The notes: a model not told the origin generated them from the letters alone. DNA of 64,000 nt from Aporrectodea caliginosa (GCA_020284085.1 JACEVL010000062.1:310001-374000), one strand, 5' to 3'. Shown: positions 41,580-56,945, numbered from the stretch's first letter. Translations and numbers: made by a program.

Positions 41580-44380
41580 TTACATCGGGATAAAATACAG
41601 CTGAGGAATCTGACTAGACGTTGGGGTATTATTTACAAATCCTCTACGCACATTTGCCGGTACAGAGACAAATGTAAACGTGACGTTATCAGCAAGTATT
41701 TCATTGCAAAGTTCGCCATAATAACCGATGGCATTATAAGCCAAAGCGGATATTTTGTACAGCTTTCCCTGGGCAATTAAAACTGGTTCATCAAAAGAAA
41801 TTTTAAACGTTGTCGAACTCTCTGTATATGAAACTATCAGCCTTTCCTGAAGAAGAGAATCTTCTTCCTGATTGATCTGGATGTCAATCGTGTAGTGAGA
41901 TCCGTCGTGTCCCGTATAGAGACCAAGTCCAGTTAACAGAATATTTCTGTTTGTTTGAAAGCTGATTTCGAAAGAGCTTTTCTTAGTACTGCCACATGCA
42001 GTACATTGGGATTGAGGCCACACACCCTTCGTACATTTGGTGGCGATGTTAACCAAGCGTTCATGTCTGTTCTCCGTGCTGAACTTCATCTTATCTTTTC
42101 CTTTTCTAGACGCCAAGTAATAATAGACAGCTGATCTCTCCTTGCTTTTTAATACGTCGCTTTCTCCGACCAGATTAGCAAACTCGGTGACACTGATTGT
42201 TGGAAAAGGTATTTCGTATAGAAGACTTCCCAGAGTTTTTCTGATCTGTAGGTCATTTGGAGCTTCGATAGACTGCTCTGTCTGAAGTTGGTACTTTGCC
42301 CATTTTACGCAACTGGTGTACAGTGTAGACGGACCTGACATAATCCTATCCACCTTTAGTATGGCTTCAAGAGACTCACGAGAAAGAGTATGCAATTCAT
42401 CTCCATTTAGAACAGTTTCAGAATTATTAGCAACAAATCTGAGACACTGGCTCTTGAGATTTTCAACATCGAAAGCAATACTCAACTCCAGAATTCGGCA
42501 GACATTGTTTGTATTCAAAATACCATGAAGATATTTAGAACAATATTCCGTCAACTTGGGCAGTAAATACTTCCTTGCGGCATCGAGCAGCTCTGGTGCA
42601 CATAGCAGGTCTATGCTGACGGAATCGCAATAAATGAAGCTGAAAAAGAAATGTCAGTAGTTTGACAAAGAATTAATTGCTTTAGCTTATACCCTGATAA
42701 TAATCTTCGTTTATTTTTTAAACTGACACACCACAGTTTCATTAAATTAATAGTATGAACTATAGGCCTAGATCACGAATTATTACGGGACTCAAATTTA
42801 ACTGTCTGGCAGACTTGAAAGGCGCCCATCACGTCCTACTGCTCATCTTACCAACGCCATCTGGAGGATGAAAGGTTAAGTCGACCTTTGGGAGTGTAGC
42901 GGGAATCGAGCTCGCGTCCATGTTGATCATCTGGTCTTCGTGCCAGAGTGCTACCATTACTATAAAACTCTACATCATACATCAAATCGAGCTATGTCGT
43001 GTGGCTGTGTATTATATGCATCTGGAACTTTGGAATGAAGTCAATGTGAAATTCAGGTCTATTGTATTATAGGCCTAAGCTTATTACATATAAATGCTCT
43101 AGAACACAAGCATCTGAACTGCCATTTACGTATAACTATGCCTACTTGCCTAGTATATAAACGTCTGCCTGCAATGAGGCATATCTACTTAAATGTCTCA
43201 ATTGAAGACCTTAGAGCAATACCCAAGTATGTCGGAAATTATGAGTTTCGGGAAAATGGCTTCAAAGATCTGATATTTCAAACCCTGTTTCTAAGCCATT
43301 TGGCGACATATCGACAAGCTGTTTGAAGCACCACGTAACTATTATTGTCTTTAAAAAAATTGTACATGATGCAATGCGAAAGATAGCATCACTGTGTGTA
43401 CACGACATTATGCATAATACCGGGTTATTGACATAAACAACACTTAACCATCGGTATCATTACGGGTGCAGTACTAATAGGTTATGTGGACAAAGTTTAT
43501 TCTCTAGCAGTGTGGTATAATTGTAGATACCACACGTCATCTGGTGTTAGTTGACATACCTCATTCTTGCACCAAATGGTCGCTATTATACAGTGCGATA
43601 ATCATGCAAGAAGCGGTATGTCAAATAACCTGATTTTTGCACCGGTTTCATTACAAAGATTACAAAAAAGGACAATCTTGTTATCATACCTGGATATTGC
43701 AATGGAGTAGGCCTAATGGTAGAATACTGCCGGATGTATAATACCCTATTATGTTGACATAACTTTTTTTAACTGACAATCAAAAATATTCAGATCTATA
43801 CCAAATTCGCAGGGGATATAGATCATTATATTCCAATCACGCCGGCGTATACTTTTTTAGAAATAAAGAGGTATGTCGTCATACTTGGGTATTGCTCTAT
43901 GGTCTTCAATTAATCAATCAATCAATCAAAATTTATATAGCGCCCCTTCAAGATCCCTACTCAGAGGCGCTCGTATGAAACCCTTCAACTTGTCCAATAA
44001 TTATATTGTTAATTCGTGGTGATCTATGTCTCTTTATGACGTTTAAGTAAACAAATCAATCTGATGCATTGACAAATCAGATATGATATTTAACACTCTT
44101 ACCTCAACAGCAGCTTAAATACTTCTGCATTGATATCAACAATTCGTATCTTGACTTCTGATTCGCTCTTCGTCTCAGACATTTTACTGAAGAACATGGC
44201 TTCAAAGACAGGACTGCGAGACATCAGCATAAACTTATGAGCTCGGATGTTGCCAGTTGCGCCATCTTGTGGTCCCACTTCGAAGCAGACATCTGTTGCT
44301 ATCTCATTGTCCAACATGTAGCGCATGCATTCTGCCAAAGTCTTCTCCGATTGCCATCCAATCTTACCTCGACTTGCCAT
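41580..44380 (-). CDS. BTB-BACK-PHR protein (BTBD6/BTBD3-like)
   Basis: Two coding exons, 44380-44103 and 42639-41580 (278 + 1060 bases), join at AG|C to give 445 residues. Order: N-terminus with WQSEKTLAECMRYMLDN; BTB/POZ with HKFMLMSRSPVFEAMFF and FIYCDSVSID (about 10-105); BACK helices including LLDAARKYLLPKLTEYC and SRESLEAILKVD; PHR domain (about 290-440) with ILLTGLGLYTGHDGSHY, FDEPVLIAQGKLYKISAL, YYGE and a closing QIPQLYF. Known: BTB-BACK proteins act as Cullin-3 substrate adaptors, and BTBD6 works in neural development through Plzf turnover. Compact length and intact frame indicate a working gene. An intron acceptor (GTTTCCAG) lies only 3 bases before the ATG, so the 5' UTR is on an upstream exon not located here. 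It is convergent with the CARD and Mab-21 genes. Confidence 0.85.
42640..44102 (-). other. Intron of the BTB-BACK-PHR gene
   Basis: Donor G|GTAAGAG (read at 44102) and acceptor TTTCTTTTTCAG (42640). Contains no gene. Includes a LINE-tail fragment at 43915-43975 and CCTGGTTATTGC-like repeat motifs near 43550-43700. Confidence 0.7.
43909..43978 (-). mobile_element. LINE/SINE 3' tail fragment
   Basis: On the minus strand: GAGCGCCTCTGAGTAGGGAT, then CTTGAAGGGGCGCTATATAA and a TTGATTGATTG tail. This is the clean consensus form of the hairpin tail seen elsewhere in the window. Confidence 0.7.
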
Positions 44381-44383
44381 GAT

Positions 44384-45502
<1,119 letters not shown>

Positions 45503-45815
45503 TAGTAAAACGGCGTATTGTAGAACTTGTTGTGCAACGGCTTTCCATACTGTATGGTGTCTCCGGCTTTTCTGTTATCAGTATTGGCTCAATTACGTCT
45601 AACCAAATTCACCCAATTAACAGTCCAGTGAAGAGAAACAAAGGCCTGGATGACATTAATAAGTCAGACCGGCTATGAATTATCGTTATCTTTATGTATT
45701 ATATGGCCAACTAGTTGTAGCCTACCACCGTAAGACTGCGTTATGACTGCCATTTATAAGAGAACCTTACTGGGTCTAAACTCCAATTATTATGTTATTG
45801 TATAATCGTTATTAA

Positions 45816-46283
45816 CCCTCAGAGGCTAACCTATAAAAAAAATCACACATTGGATAACCTGGGGTGAATTTTTCACCCCTCACTATTTGAGGCATGTGAT
45901 ATAAAATTAAACCATGTTCGATCAACAATGGTAATTGTACCAAGTTCAACATAAAACTGCAAAACTAGGAAACCTAACTAAAGTCAACTATCAGCACAAT
46001 CATCGAGTCTACAGTCGAACAGTTCTACACACAAGTAACGCTTTAGCAGCAGATAACCGTCGAGACATCTTTCACACAAATTACCAATAAAAATGGCCAC
46101 GGTATGACGTCAGTCACGTGACCATTCATCCAAAATAAGTAAGACAAAATATATGGAATTAAGCAAAAGTCATCTATGAACAGATACACAAAGGCGCACG
46201 GCATAACTCCAAAGCTGTAAAAAAATTCAGCGCAAATACTGACAGTGGGGTGAAAAATTCACCCCAGGTTAGCCCTCTGAGGG
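45816..46283. mobile_element. piggyBac-like MITE
   Basis: 468 bp flanked by TTAA (45812-45815, 46284-46287). Inverted ends CCCTCAGAGG and CCTCTGAGGG. Subterminal ACCTGGGGTGAA with TTCACCCC hairpins lie on both sides. It shares the layout CCCT-spacer-ACCTGGGGT-hairpin with the 25549 element. No transposase. Confidence 0.8.
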
Positions 46284-46329
46284 TTAATAGCGTATGAAAA
46301 ACAAGAGCAATAATTATATTGCAGCTGGG

Positions 46330-46735
46330 TTGACATTGATCTCCGATAGGTTTGGTGACTGCAAAGAATAATGATCCATTTGTACCTCTGTATCTATATG
46401 GATCTATATTTATAAACATCTACTATGTAACCAAATCTTCACTATTATCAAACATCACGAGAATCTATTACCTCTGGGTTTCATGGAATATAGAAATTGA
46501 ATCATCTTTTGAGCTCTACGAATCAATGCTTCGCATTCTGTATGCTGCCTATCTAATAGATTGTATGAAGTCACCAATTGACACCGACTGGTTTATTGTC
46601 GTACTGAGTCAACTTTCGATTAAACCAAAACTTGTAAGGTCTATATACCACAACTTTCCAAAACCGTCGGGAACTAAACTTTGTAACAGACATATCAGTT
46701 TCCTGAAAGCTACCGATCTTATTGAATATTAAATG
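46330..46735 (+). pseudogene. Second Mab-21-like gene remnant, part 1
   Basis: Paralogous to piece 2 of the 24-39 kb gene: FELYESMLRILYAAYLID aligns with its FAKVLFILHAAIAL region, and KLVRSIYHNFPKPSGTKL with its HNFPKPSKTSL. Stops at LIEY. About 80 codons expected after it are missing and replaced by transposon DNA. The upstream nucleotidyltransferase core is absent from the window. Confidence 0.65.
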
Positions 46736-47824
46736 GCTGAAGACAGGAGAGATCTCGGAGCACAGGATTCATCACTGGCAAAGTAGTTTGCGTGTAAGTC
46801 ACTATCTTACTATGTCACTGTCTGAATGCATAACGTAGCACTTTCCTCGTGTTGTCTTTCGTCACTTTAGACAACGCCAAACGAGTTCCCATGCCAATAT
46901 CTTTCTCTTTGACTGACAACCAGTTTTCTCCATCATTGCATTTAATGGCAACCAAATCCACACCTTGTTTGTCCTTAACAACTTTTGATCTCAAGAACTA
47001 ATAAGCATCATACAGTGAATGAGTTTGCTGAGTTTGTCGTACAGGATGTGCACAAGTGGTTCACTCCTTTGGAAGAGTTTGATGAAGTCCGTTAAACTTG
47101 AGCCAAGAAAAGCGACTAAGTTCAGATACACAAAAGTCGACTCATCTTCCAGCGCTGCCTTAATTCGCTTATACCATCTCCTGCACATGTATCTTTATTG
47201 GTACCTTTACTAGGTAACTTTTTCAAGAAAAAGGTTGTCATAGCAGGGTTCATCAGGGTTCGACTAGGCATTAGCAAAACAGCACCAAGTGACAACCAAC
47301 AACGGCTAATAGGTTTCAGAAAATACTGACCAGATTGTTCAAGTAATTCATCAACTTGTACTTCTGCATAATCTTCTCGTCGTCTAGCTGAGAGTTTAAA
47401 CCGGAAGAAAACATCATTAGAAAACTGATCAACATGAAAATGCTGTGTTGAGGGACCTGTGGTAAAGGCTGTATGAACAGGATGAAGCGTGCATGTGCCA
47501 ATGTCAATAAGTGGCAATATTCCTTTGCTGAGGAAAGACTCGTTGAGCTTGTTCAAAAATGAGATTGACTGCAGGACCATCCACAGAACACTGAATTAAC
47601 ATGTTTGAATACAAAATATGTTTGGAATAATCTGCATGAGAGAGGACTTGGCCAAGACCCATATGCTGATGCTGAAATTTACCCAAACAAAGTCGGGTAA
47701 CTTAGCATAATATTAAGGTTTTAAGAAATATTCAATAAGTGTCCTGAAATTTCAGGACAGAGCTAAATTTCAGGACAAATTCAGGACATTTTTCAAATTT
47801 CAGGAATTTCAGGAATTTCAGGAC
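46736..47824 (-). mobile_element. Transposon relic in the Mab-21-like pseudogene
   Basis: Replaces part of the pseudogene. On the minus strand at about 47690-46990 it encodes a broken transposase-like protein: SVDGPAVNLIFEQAQRVF, LIDIGTCTLHPVHTAF, KLSARRREDYAEVQ. This belongs to a repeat-encoded family I recognise by pattern but cannot name securely (hAT-like fold suspected). The right end is rich in GTCCTGAAATTTCAGGAC-type repeats (47725-47823). Exact borders not found. Confidence 0.55.
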
Positions 47825-48947
47825 GAGTGGGAGCCGAAGCAGACTACCAAACTGGCATAGATATTTAGCTCGATCGCCTTAAACGTCCAACCATCTGATG
47901 TTTCTAGAACTGATGATATATAGAGGAGGAAGACGAGGAACAGGAACAGGTGGAGACGAATAATGAGGAAGAGTATAAGGAATCGCTGAATGTAGGCTGT
48001 CTGTTCTATATTGACGACATTGTTCGGATGATTGGGTGTTATTTGATTTACAGACATAATAATTATAAGAGATAATTTGAAATGCAGTGAGCGGCGATTT
48101 CTTATTGATCTTCGCTAACGCCAGAGGTTTTAGCTCAATATTTAATAATTTTATCGAATGAAAGAACACATAGGCAAGTTGAACTTAAATACGATTTTCC
48201 AGTTCCACAGTATCCACTAGATAAAATTTTAATTACAATGATAAATAGAAAATTTACAAGAATACCAAAGAAGAACGACACCAATACGATTAATAGCTTA
48301 GTTTAGAAGCGTCCAATGAAAGCCCTGTCAACTGAAGACGGCATTATTCAATTGCTAATGGAATATTCTTCAGAAAAGATGACATCATCTTACAATGCAA
48401 TCAACAAAAACTCTGGTATTAGCTGGAATATAGTTGACTGTTACCGTGCTCCTTATCAGTACAAGTTTTCTAAATATCCGGAATGTTGGCATTTCTGCGG
48501 ACGAATTCTTGACGAACCAGAGTTACAGAGCGATTCTAATCAACTTGCATTTGCAAATGTAATGGTGTTTCCGCCGCTTGATTCTTTTTTCGATACAGAC
48601 GTCCAGTGCTTGCTTGGATTTCATACACTTGTCTGCTACTTATCACCACTAACTGAAGATTTACGGACAATTGAAATAACTAATGAGTGTACGTTCGAAG
48701 AATTTTTCGCACATGATATTTACGATAAGACGTTGAAACTTTCAACAGCTCTTTTACGTTGTCACTCTGTAAAATGTCATTACTTTTTGGAAGGCATTTT
48801 CTGGCAAGATATTTGAAAGTGAGATGTCTTTTGGACTGCAATAATTTACTCTCTGAAGTAATGTTTGAATTTAAGAAACTCAAAGCTAGTCTTCCTTTTG
48901 TGCAAATCATACGCTGTTTTCTTCAGCAAATACTTCAAGAACTTTAG
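47825..48947 (+). pseudogene. Second Mab-21-like gene remnant, part 2
   Basis: Resumes with an ADYQTGIDI-like piece, the acidic run EEEDEEQEQVETNNEEE, LNVGCLFYIDDIVRMIG, then LLMEYSSEKMTSSYNAI, FSKYPECWHFCGRILDEPEL, FANVMVFPPLDSFFDTD, and after another shift FLARYLKVRCLLDCNNLL to IIRCFLQQIL with TAG at 48945. Several stops and shifts. Same order as the 24-39 kb gene, so a tandem gene family existed here. Confidence 0.7.
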
Positions 48948-49329
48948 AAGGGTGTTGATGCAAAATATTGTAGGCCTATATTAGGGGGTGGCCCTTAGCA
49001 TACAGCCAAAAATTAAAAATCATAAAATTTAGTCTGGCATACGTTCAATCCATGCCAATTATTGAAATAAAATTCTGTGGCAAAAACCTTTGGAATTGTT
49101 TAACATTTAGGGGTGGCCCTCGAGCTCTGAAATTTGTTATGTAATACGATTTTGCGATATGAATCACAAACTTTAAAAAAATTTATTCAGCACAGATTTT
49201 TCACTAAGATGGCTAAGAGATATACTAGTACTACAACAATGTCAATGAAATGAGTGTTCACTGTTTTATGATTGTTCAGCTATTGTTCACTGTTGAACAA
49301 CTTACTTCAGTGGAGTAATTATCAGTTCA

Positions 49330-51215
49330 CTTCAAGACAATGTAAGAAAGTTATCCTTTTCCATGCCAAAAGCCCAGCAGTTTTTGTCCATCACTTAGAA
49401 GGCACTGTTGTCGATGTTTACTGACAACCTGCAGGGGAAACTGAAGCTGATCTTCATCTTTTGTTAGCTTTTATTTCAGTCCTGGATGTGTGCCACTCCG
49501 CGTTCAGCTCTGTCATTGACGACAGCCAACCCTTTGAGTACTTCCTGTGCTTCTCGAAATGCTTTGTCCGCTTCCCAAGGAGCAGGATCTCTGGAAAGCA
49601 TAATTTCAGACAGTCCTTGCATATCAAGCACCTGAGACAGTTTCTTGGAGTTAGTTGTACAGAACTTTTTGAGACCTCTTGTGACAAAAACTGCATCTGA
49701 CTTCACACTGGGTCTTATAGGCGGACGATCTGGAGCTAATTCTTCCATGGCAGCAATCATCAGTTTCTTATAGTCATTGGATACTCTTGGGTCAAAAAGG
49801 GCAAGCCCAATAAGCTCTTTAGACAGATACTATAGATGAAGCCCTGCTGCCCTAGCTACTTGCTTGTAGTTGCAGAAATTGTTGTGTGTGGGTATATTAG
49901 AAATTCTCCCATGAGAGTGAAGTTGGCGCAGTTATCCAGGCTCTCAAGTAGACAACAACTGTAAAGATGGCAATATCAGGAATGCTGCGTTCTTCTGCAG
50001 CAGTCTTCTTGAAAAGACCACATCTTTATCGTGTAGATAACTTTTGCCATCCATCGTGCCCGATGCATAGCGCCAAGCATTCGAAACCGAATTCCACGAG
50101 CTGGAACATCTCCAAGAAAGACAACTGAGAGCACGAGAAATTCTCTGTAATTGTCTCTTGGCTGTTCAGTTGCCAGATGTTTATGAGCAAATTCCAGGAC
50201 GTCAGAACGGTGTATGGCCACCAAAGATTCGACCGATGGGTCTGATGAGGCTGTCTGAAATCTTTCGCTTTCAATGAATTGCCAGTAGTCTTGAAACCTC
50301 TTCAAAAGAAGATTATCGGTTCCAGTAGAAGTTAGTTTTTTTGGAATGCAGCCCCAACAATAATATTAGTTCCATAACATGGTGGCGACATGCCAGAAAA
50401 AGGAGATCTTTATTCAGTTCCTGCTCTATCAAGCAACATGCACCTGAGCGATGACCTGTGTTACAGCCTGTCGAATCGAAGCACAAGCTGTTGCTTGCCC
50501 ATGGCTAAAACGCGAGCCTTTACCTTCATTGGCCGTGCACTATGGAACCAGCTTCCTCCTTTGACACGTTCCTGTTTATTAACTGGTGGGCCAAGTGCCT
50601 CTTTTTATTGACTCAAGACCTCTTTCTTTTCTCTGGGTCTTTCGCACTGGGAGCGCCTCTGTGTGCACTGCAAGAGGCGCTATATACATTGATAGGTATT
50701 AGGTACAATGAAAAGCGAAAACCTGATACTGAATATTCCACTCTCTCAAAACACTAGATGATGGCAGATGCTTTGGTTGAACCTGTTCGTGAGGATAGTT
50801 TTGGAATGCCCAGTAACTGTTCAACTCTTACACCTGAGATAAGAACTTGAAGACGATCAGATCCAATATTCATGTCTTGTCAAGCCTTCCAGTAACTTCC
50901 CATCCCAATGACCTGCTAATGGAACTATTACGGCTGTTCGACTTGGTGGTTCTGTTGCTTGCCCTGTCTCGTTGACTGGGATTTCAGTTGCTGTTCAAAG
51001 TGTTGACGTCATGACCAAGGTTGGAAGCCACTTCGCTAAGAACGAATGTAGTTTCCTTGACGAAATCTTGGTTCTGTCCATTGCCGACTTCCGACCATGC
51101 AGGAGACAGAATATTGGATCTGGCTCGTTTAGATGCAGATGCTTCATTGTCACTAGTGTTGGTATCACAGGTTTTTTCCTTTACATTCAGCATCAATTCC
51201 ATCACTTTCATAACT
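49330..51215 (-). pseudogene. Transposase-like gene of the unclassified element, broken
   Basis: From N to C on the minus strand: DATFVLSEVASNLGHDV-like (51100-50990), then FKRFQDYWQFIESERFQTA, REFLVLSVVFLGD, GAMHRARWMAKVIYTIKMW (about 50090), and near the end VVNDRAERGVAHIQDYN with a QFPLQVVSKHRQQ end (about 49500-49400). The motif set matches a family common as predicted repeat proteins in invertebrates. Catalytic residues are not assigned. Stops and a LINE insertion at 50390-50710 disable it. Confidence 0.55.
50390..50715 (+). pseudogene. LINE 3' fragment
   Basis: SCCLPMAKTRAFTFIGRALW and NQLPPLTRSCLLTGG, then after a shift the tail GGGAGCGCCTCTG ... AAGAGGCGCTATATACATT. Inserted in the transposase-like gene. 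Confidence 0.7.
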
Positions 51216-51929
51216 TAATTCTGCATCACTTGACGAGGAATCAGTATCCAGAACTATCTGGCTTGTACAGGTTGCGAGCTCCACATGTGATCGTGTTTTG
51301 CGCTTCTGGAAGTTTACTCATGTATTATTCAAACTTTAGAGCTTCAGGGCCACCCCTAAATATTGACCAATTACAAATATTTTTTGCACATAGTGTTTTC
51401 TTCATAATTGGAATAGATTGGAAGGCTGCCACAAAATTATTTTGAACTTTCATTTTTAAGGGCCACACTAGCCTATATGTTAAACTATAAGTTAAAAGCA
51501 GCATAATAGAGATGATAATCTGCAGAAGTGCAAAAATTGTGTCATTGCTTTGCTGATGCTGGCTATGTATCACAGAATAATAACGTTTAGAATGTGCTGC
51601 ATTGCTTTGTTTTCAAACGTTCTGCTCCTAATTAACTGATTTCAAAATGGAACTGCTGTCCCGTTGAAGGTGTTCGCGGGTGTTTGATTGAGCTGACTGA
51701 CTGCGACACATACCACACCACAAAGCAGATGATAAACGACCAGGAAGCAATATAATTTACTGACGAACTCGCTTCAGAAGTCGTTGCTCAATCATTTTTT
51801 ATAATCCGGTGAGTGATTTTCATAAACGATCAGTCACAAATAGGCATAATAACCAGCTAAATTTGAAGGCCCCTTACAAACTTGAGGCCCCAACCGGGTG
51901 GTTGGGGGGCGGCGGTCCGGGGCCTTAGC

Positions 51930-52562
<633 letters not shown>

Positions 52563-55160
52563 AACCTACATCATATGTCTCCAGGTCCCTCTGTATATCA
52601 CTCCTTTTTGGGCTTTCCATTGAAAACAAAAGTCTCCTTCTCACAAAACTGTACACGGATCCAGCCTATCCGGATTGGTCATTTTCTCACCCCCACGACA
52701 TGAGCTTTTGATCGCAGGGTTCGAAACCCCTAAGCATTCATGCAATCAATATCTCTCAGCCTTCGGTTCGGAAAATCCAACCCAGCTACGACGGTGCAGA
52801 GTCTAATACAGAAAGAGCGTCGGACAAAGGAAAAGTGCCGTAAAATCTGCACCCTGCTAATCGGTCCCATGTGAACGCTACACCATTGAAGCGATTTGAC
52901 ATCGTGTGCATGTGTACATCGAAGGAGTGCTACGTGCGTAGGTCGGTGTAGGGAATTGCCACAGAAATAGTGACATTTAACCTATGCCTTACTGGTACCT
53001 ACTGACATTTAATGCATTGTATGGCCAAACTCTTCAAATCAACAAAATATTATGATATAGTAAATGTTCGAAACGAATTGCTCTTAGACAATAAGTCTTT
53101 ACGAGACGATGCAGAAGATAGATGAAATCTAGTGAAGTTTCAGGTAACAATAACGATAACGTATCGTTAACAAAAACTGCACCACCAAAATGTGCATACC
53201 GATTCTGCTCGTAAACCTCAATCTTCCTTTATTCTTCTGGTGAACTTTGATCTTCTATACATTCACGATGACCGTTCGTTGTCACAGATACGCTCCGAGT
53301 TGCTGCTGTGGTAGGAGCAATAAGGAGCATTGTTGAACATTTCTATTCGCAGAGGATATTTGGTTCGGTATCTTCTCAGCCTATCTTTATTCTCGTACCA
53401 ACTTCGCCATAAAGTGGAATCTTTGATTTAATGGCGCAAACAACCTCACCTTCTCCTGCTCTGTGTTTTTCACTGATTCTGAATTCCATGTAGACCTCAA
53501 TTAGCTGCATCATTCGTGGGTTATATGTTAGTTTACTTCTTCTGGCTACTCCTCTCTCCCTAATCCACTTCCTCTACAATGTATCTATTCTTCGACATCT
53601 AAAATGGATTTATGTGTATTTAGACCTATCTTCCAGGTGTTCTGTGTGCCTTCTATGCGCCCAAACTTTGTCCAAAATTTCATGGAAATTGTCTCTCTCT
53701 GAATTTCCTCCTTTTCCCCCTAATTCAATCCTTTTTATCCCCCCCACTTACCAAGCGCCACTCTGTCGCAGTGCAACGTTGAGCAACATGTTCAATAATG
53801 CATCGAATGTTTTTTTGCTTGTCCATTAAATCAATGATTAATAGAAACACGTTTGAACCGCATACAACAAACTACACGGGCATTACAACGAGCTGCGCTG
53901 GCGATTAGTCTCCGATATAAAAGTTTATCGTTTTAAGATTATTACTTATTCAAACCTCATAAATGCTTTCAACGACTGGTAGGTTTTCTACGAAGTCGAT
54001 ACTAACTTTGCAGTCGATTCGCTTTCCTCGAACGAAAATCAAGTATATGTGAATAGTCTAATGTTTATCTGCATGCGTATGCAACTCAGTATTGTAAATG
54101 TTTTTATTTGTCACGAGTAGTCTAGCCAATGTGTATTCACGATTACACGTAGTAGACTTAGGGAGACATATTTATTTTCAGAGGATTGTGAAATTTAATT
54201 AACGCGAATTAATGTTAGTTGATGTAACCTTGGTAGTCTTATCTCTGAAGTCGAAGCTGAAGATTGTCGCCTCGGAGGAGAAAAGCGAGAGTCTTATCCA
54301 TCAAAAGCACAGGAACGGAGAAAATTAGGCTACTGACAGACGAAAAAGACCCTGCCAGTTCTCTGATTAGGACTCTATGCTAAATGGGATCAGACGCTAT
54401 AGACAGAGTACTCAAAAAGAACTAATTATTGTAACACGATTTTAAATGCATTATATTTATATGCGTTGAGTAACAGGCCAACGTTTAATGCCTGTGGATC
54501 AGCTACATTGTTGTCATAGCAACGCATTAGATAATGCGATGTTGTCATCCAGACTATGAACAATTTTACATGCGCTAGATAAATTTTTATGAACAGATTA
54601 AATCGGCGGACTACATGTAGGCCTATGCAAAGACAAGAATCGATCTGAGTGAAGACCTTTTGTATTAAAAATCCAATGCAAAGACAGATTTCTATCATCT
54701 ACTCAGAAAGTGATTTGAATCAGTGATCGCTGTCAGCGTTATGGACTCGGCGGCCGATGACCTGATGACCTCGTTGCCTGAATTCTTAATCGAGTACTTT
54801 TATTGAAATAATGGGCGCCTCTAGGTGCCCTCGATACCCTCGATACCATCGTCGACAACAACTGAATCATTCCATTTGGAACAATTTGCGCAAATTGATG
54901 AGATGCCCCTGGATTCCGCGAACACCCTTGGTCCCCCCCCCCACTCAGTCCACTGACCTCTCCTGCACAATCTACATCGCACTCCAGCGTCCAGGGATTG
55001 AACTCCCAGGGACCAGTCACTGCCCGCTGAGTGGGCGTCGACATGGTAAGTGGAATCAGCAAGTCGCACTGGGTGAGGTAAGAATCTGAATCGAACGTCA
55101 AAGTCATGTCTTGATTTCCACCATTGGGTTCAAGGTCGAAATACCTACTTCTACTTAACA
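52563..55160. other. Gene-less stretch
   Basis: No protein homology, repeat family or RNA gene is recognised. Short frames exist (for example 54739-55185 on the minus strand), but none has support. Confidence 0.4.
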
Positions 55161-55473
55161 TCAACCATCGTCTGACTTTAAACAACGAAGACTTTCAACA
55201 CAACTAGGAAAATGTTTTAATAAAATTAGTCCTTACCAATAGTTCCACCACAACGACGTTAACTGAAACTTATCTGAACTCCAAATACTACATGTTATTA
55301 TTTTACTCCAACTGTACCTTATGGTAACTTTAAATTAGCCTCAAACCATACCATTACGTTTACCTACATTATAATGAAATCTTTCTGCGCTAGCCGCAGA
55401 TGGATGAAAAGAACCGCTCTTCTAGGGCTGCATCCACGCTTGTAGACGAAATATTTCTAACCATTGACCCTAA

Positions 55474-55518
<45 letters not shown>

Positions 55519-55788
55519 ATTATAATATGCATATTATACATATGCATATATATAACCCTTACCGTAACCAAACATTTAACCAGCACCTGCTGTAATCTTG
55601 AATCTCAACATGGAACCAATTCTGATCTGACCTGCCTATCGATTTTGTTTTGACTGAGCGTCTGTGAATATGTTTGTTCCGACGACTTCTCTTGTGCTAT
55701 GGGGCGCTGTATAAATCTTGAGATTACTATTACCGTAACCTGTCGTGGTTCTACCACTGCCCGACCACAAAGTGGGTCGACGTTCACT

Positions 55789-56010
55789 TTACCATCGTTC
55801 GGTGGGTGTTAGATTCACCAGCCGGTCGATACACCGGAGGGCGTAGTGGCACTCAGCATCAACAGCCCGCATGCGCCGTTCTAGGAACGCCACAATGGCG
55901 GCCAAGCCTGAGAGCGTGGCTATGGCTGTGCTAATGTTGGCTTCCATCGATGGCACCGAGCATTCTTCCTGGCTCCGATTAACATAAGCAAGGCGATGAC
56001 CACGACACAC
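55789..56010 (-). CDS. Hypothetical short frame, copy A
   Basis: 73 codons from ATG with SVPSMEANISTAIATLSGLA and FLERRMRAVDAECHYALRC, conserved in copy B (59839-60060) with one Ser/Leu change. The frame lies in the GC-richer block. Conservation is expected from the recent duplication alone. No homology recognised. Possibly a gene-fragment exon; more likely chance. Confidence 0.15.
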   Translation of the reverse strand: MCRGHRLAYVNRSQEECSVPSMEANISTAIATLSGLAAIVAFLERRMRAVDAECHYALRCIDRLVNLTPTERW

Positions 56011-56457
56011 GCAATAGCCGTGTGCTATGAAATCATAGCGCCAACCATACTGGCTGCAGCTGTATTAAGGCGCTAGTGTTTAAATCGGTTCGGCAATATG
56101 ATCGGAGGCCGACAATCGACCAAGCGACTGGGAAAGGTCTAACGGTTGGTCTCTGATGTGACGATGTTCGTGGGGGCGAGGAATGCTTTCGGGTGTGACA
56201 GGGCAGAGGGGTGATTCACCGATGCCACTGACCGCTTTGCTGCTGCGATTCGGACGACGAGGAGGAGCAGTAGAGCGGCGGTCTCACTGTGTGGTAGGAG
56301 GATTCGACGCTCATATGGCAGGGACCGTTACGTCTTTCATCAGGGAGTGTTCCGTAATTGGTCAGAATGGATGACGGCGCTCTGCTCGTTTCCGCTCTAA
56401 CGGTCGTCGAAATTCTCATCGTCTGCTACTCAGCACCAACAGGAAATATAAGTCAGT

Positions 56458-56945
<488 letters not shown>

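Larger units (their letters stand above)
48982..51470 (-). mobile_element. Unclassified DNA transposon, 8-bp target duplication
   Basis: The ends TAGGGGGTGGCCCTTA and (inverted) TAGTGTGGCCCTTA are flanked by a perfect 8-bp duplication GCCTATAT (48974-48981, 51471-51478). A second inner copy of GGGGTGGCCCT lies at about 49110 and 51345. Carries a broken transposase-like gene on the minus strand and a LINE fragment. Confidence 0.7.

Noticed and set aside
54739..55185. 148-codon minus-strand frame as a gene
   Set aside because: No homology, and its start crosses the border of the tandem duplication, so it is not preserved in copy B.
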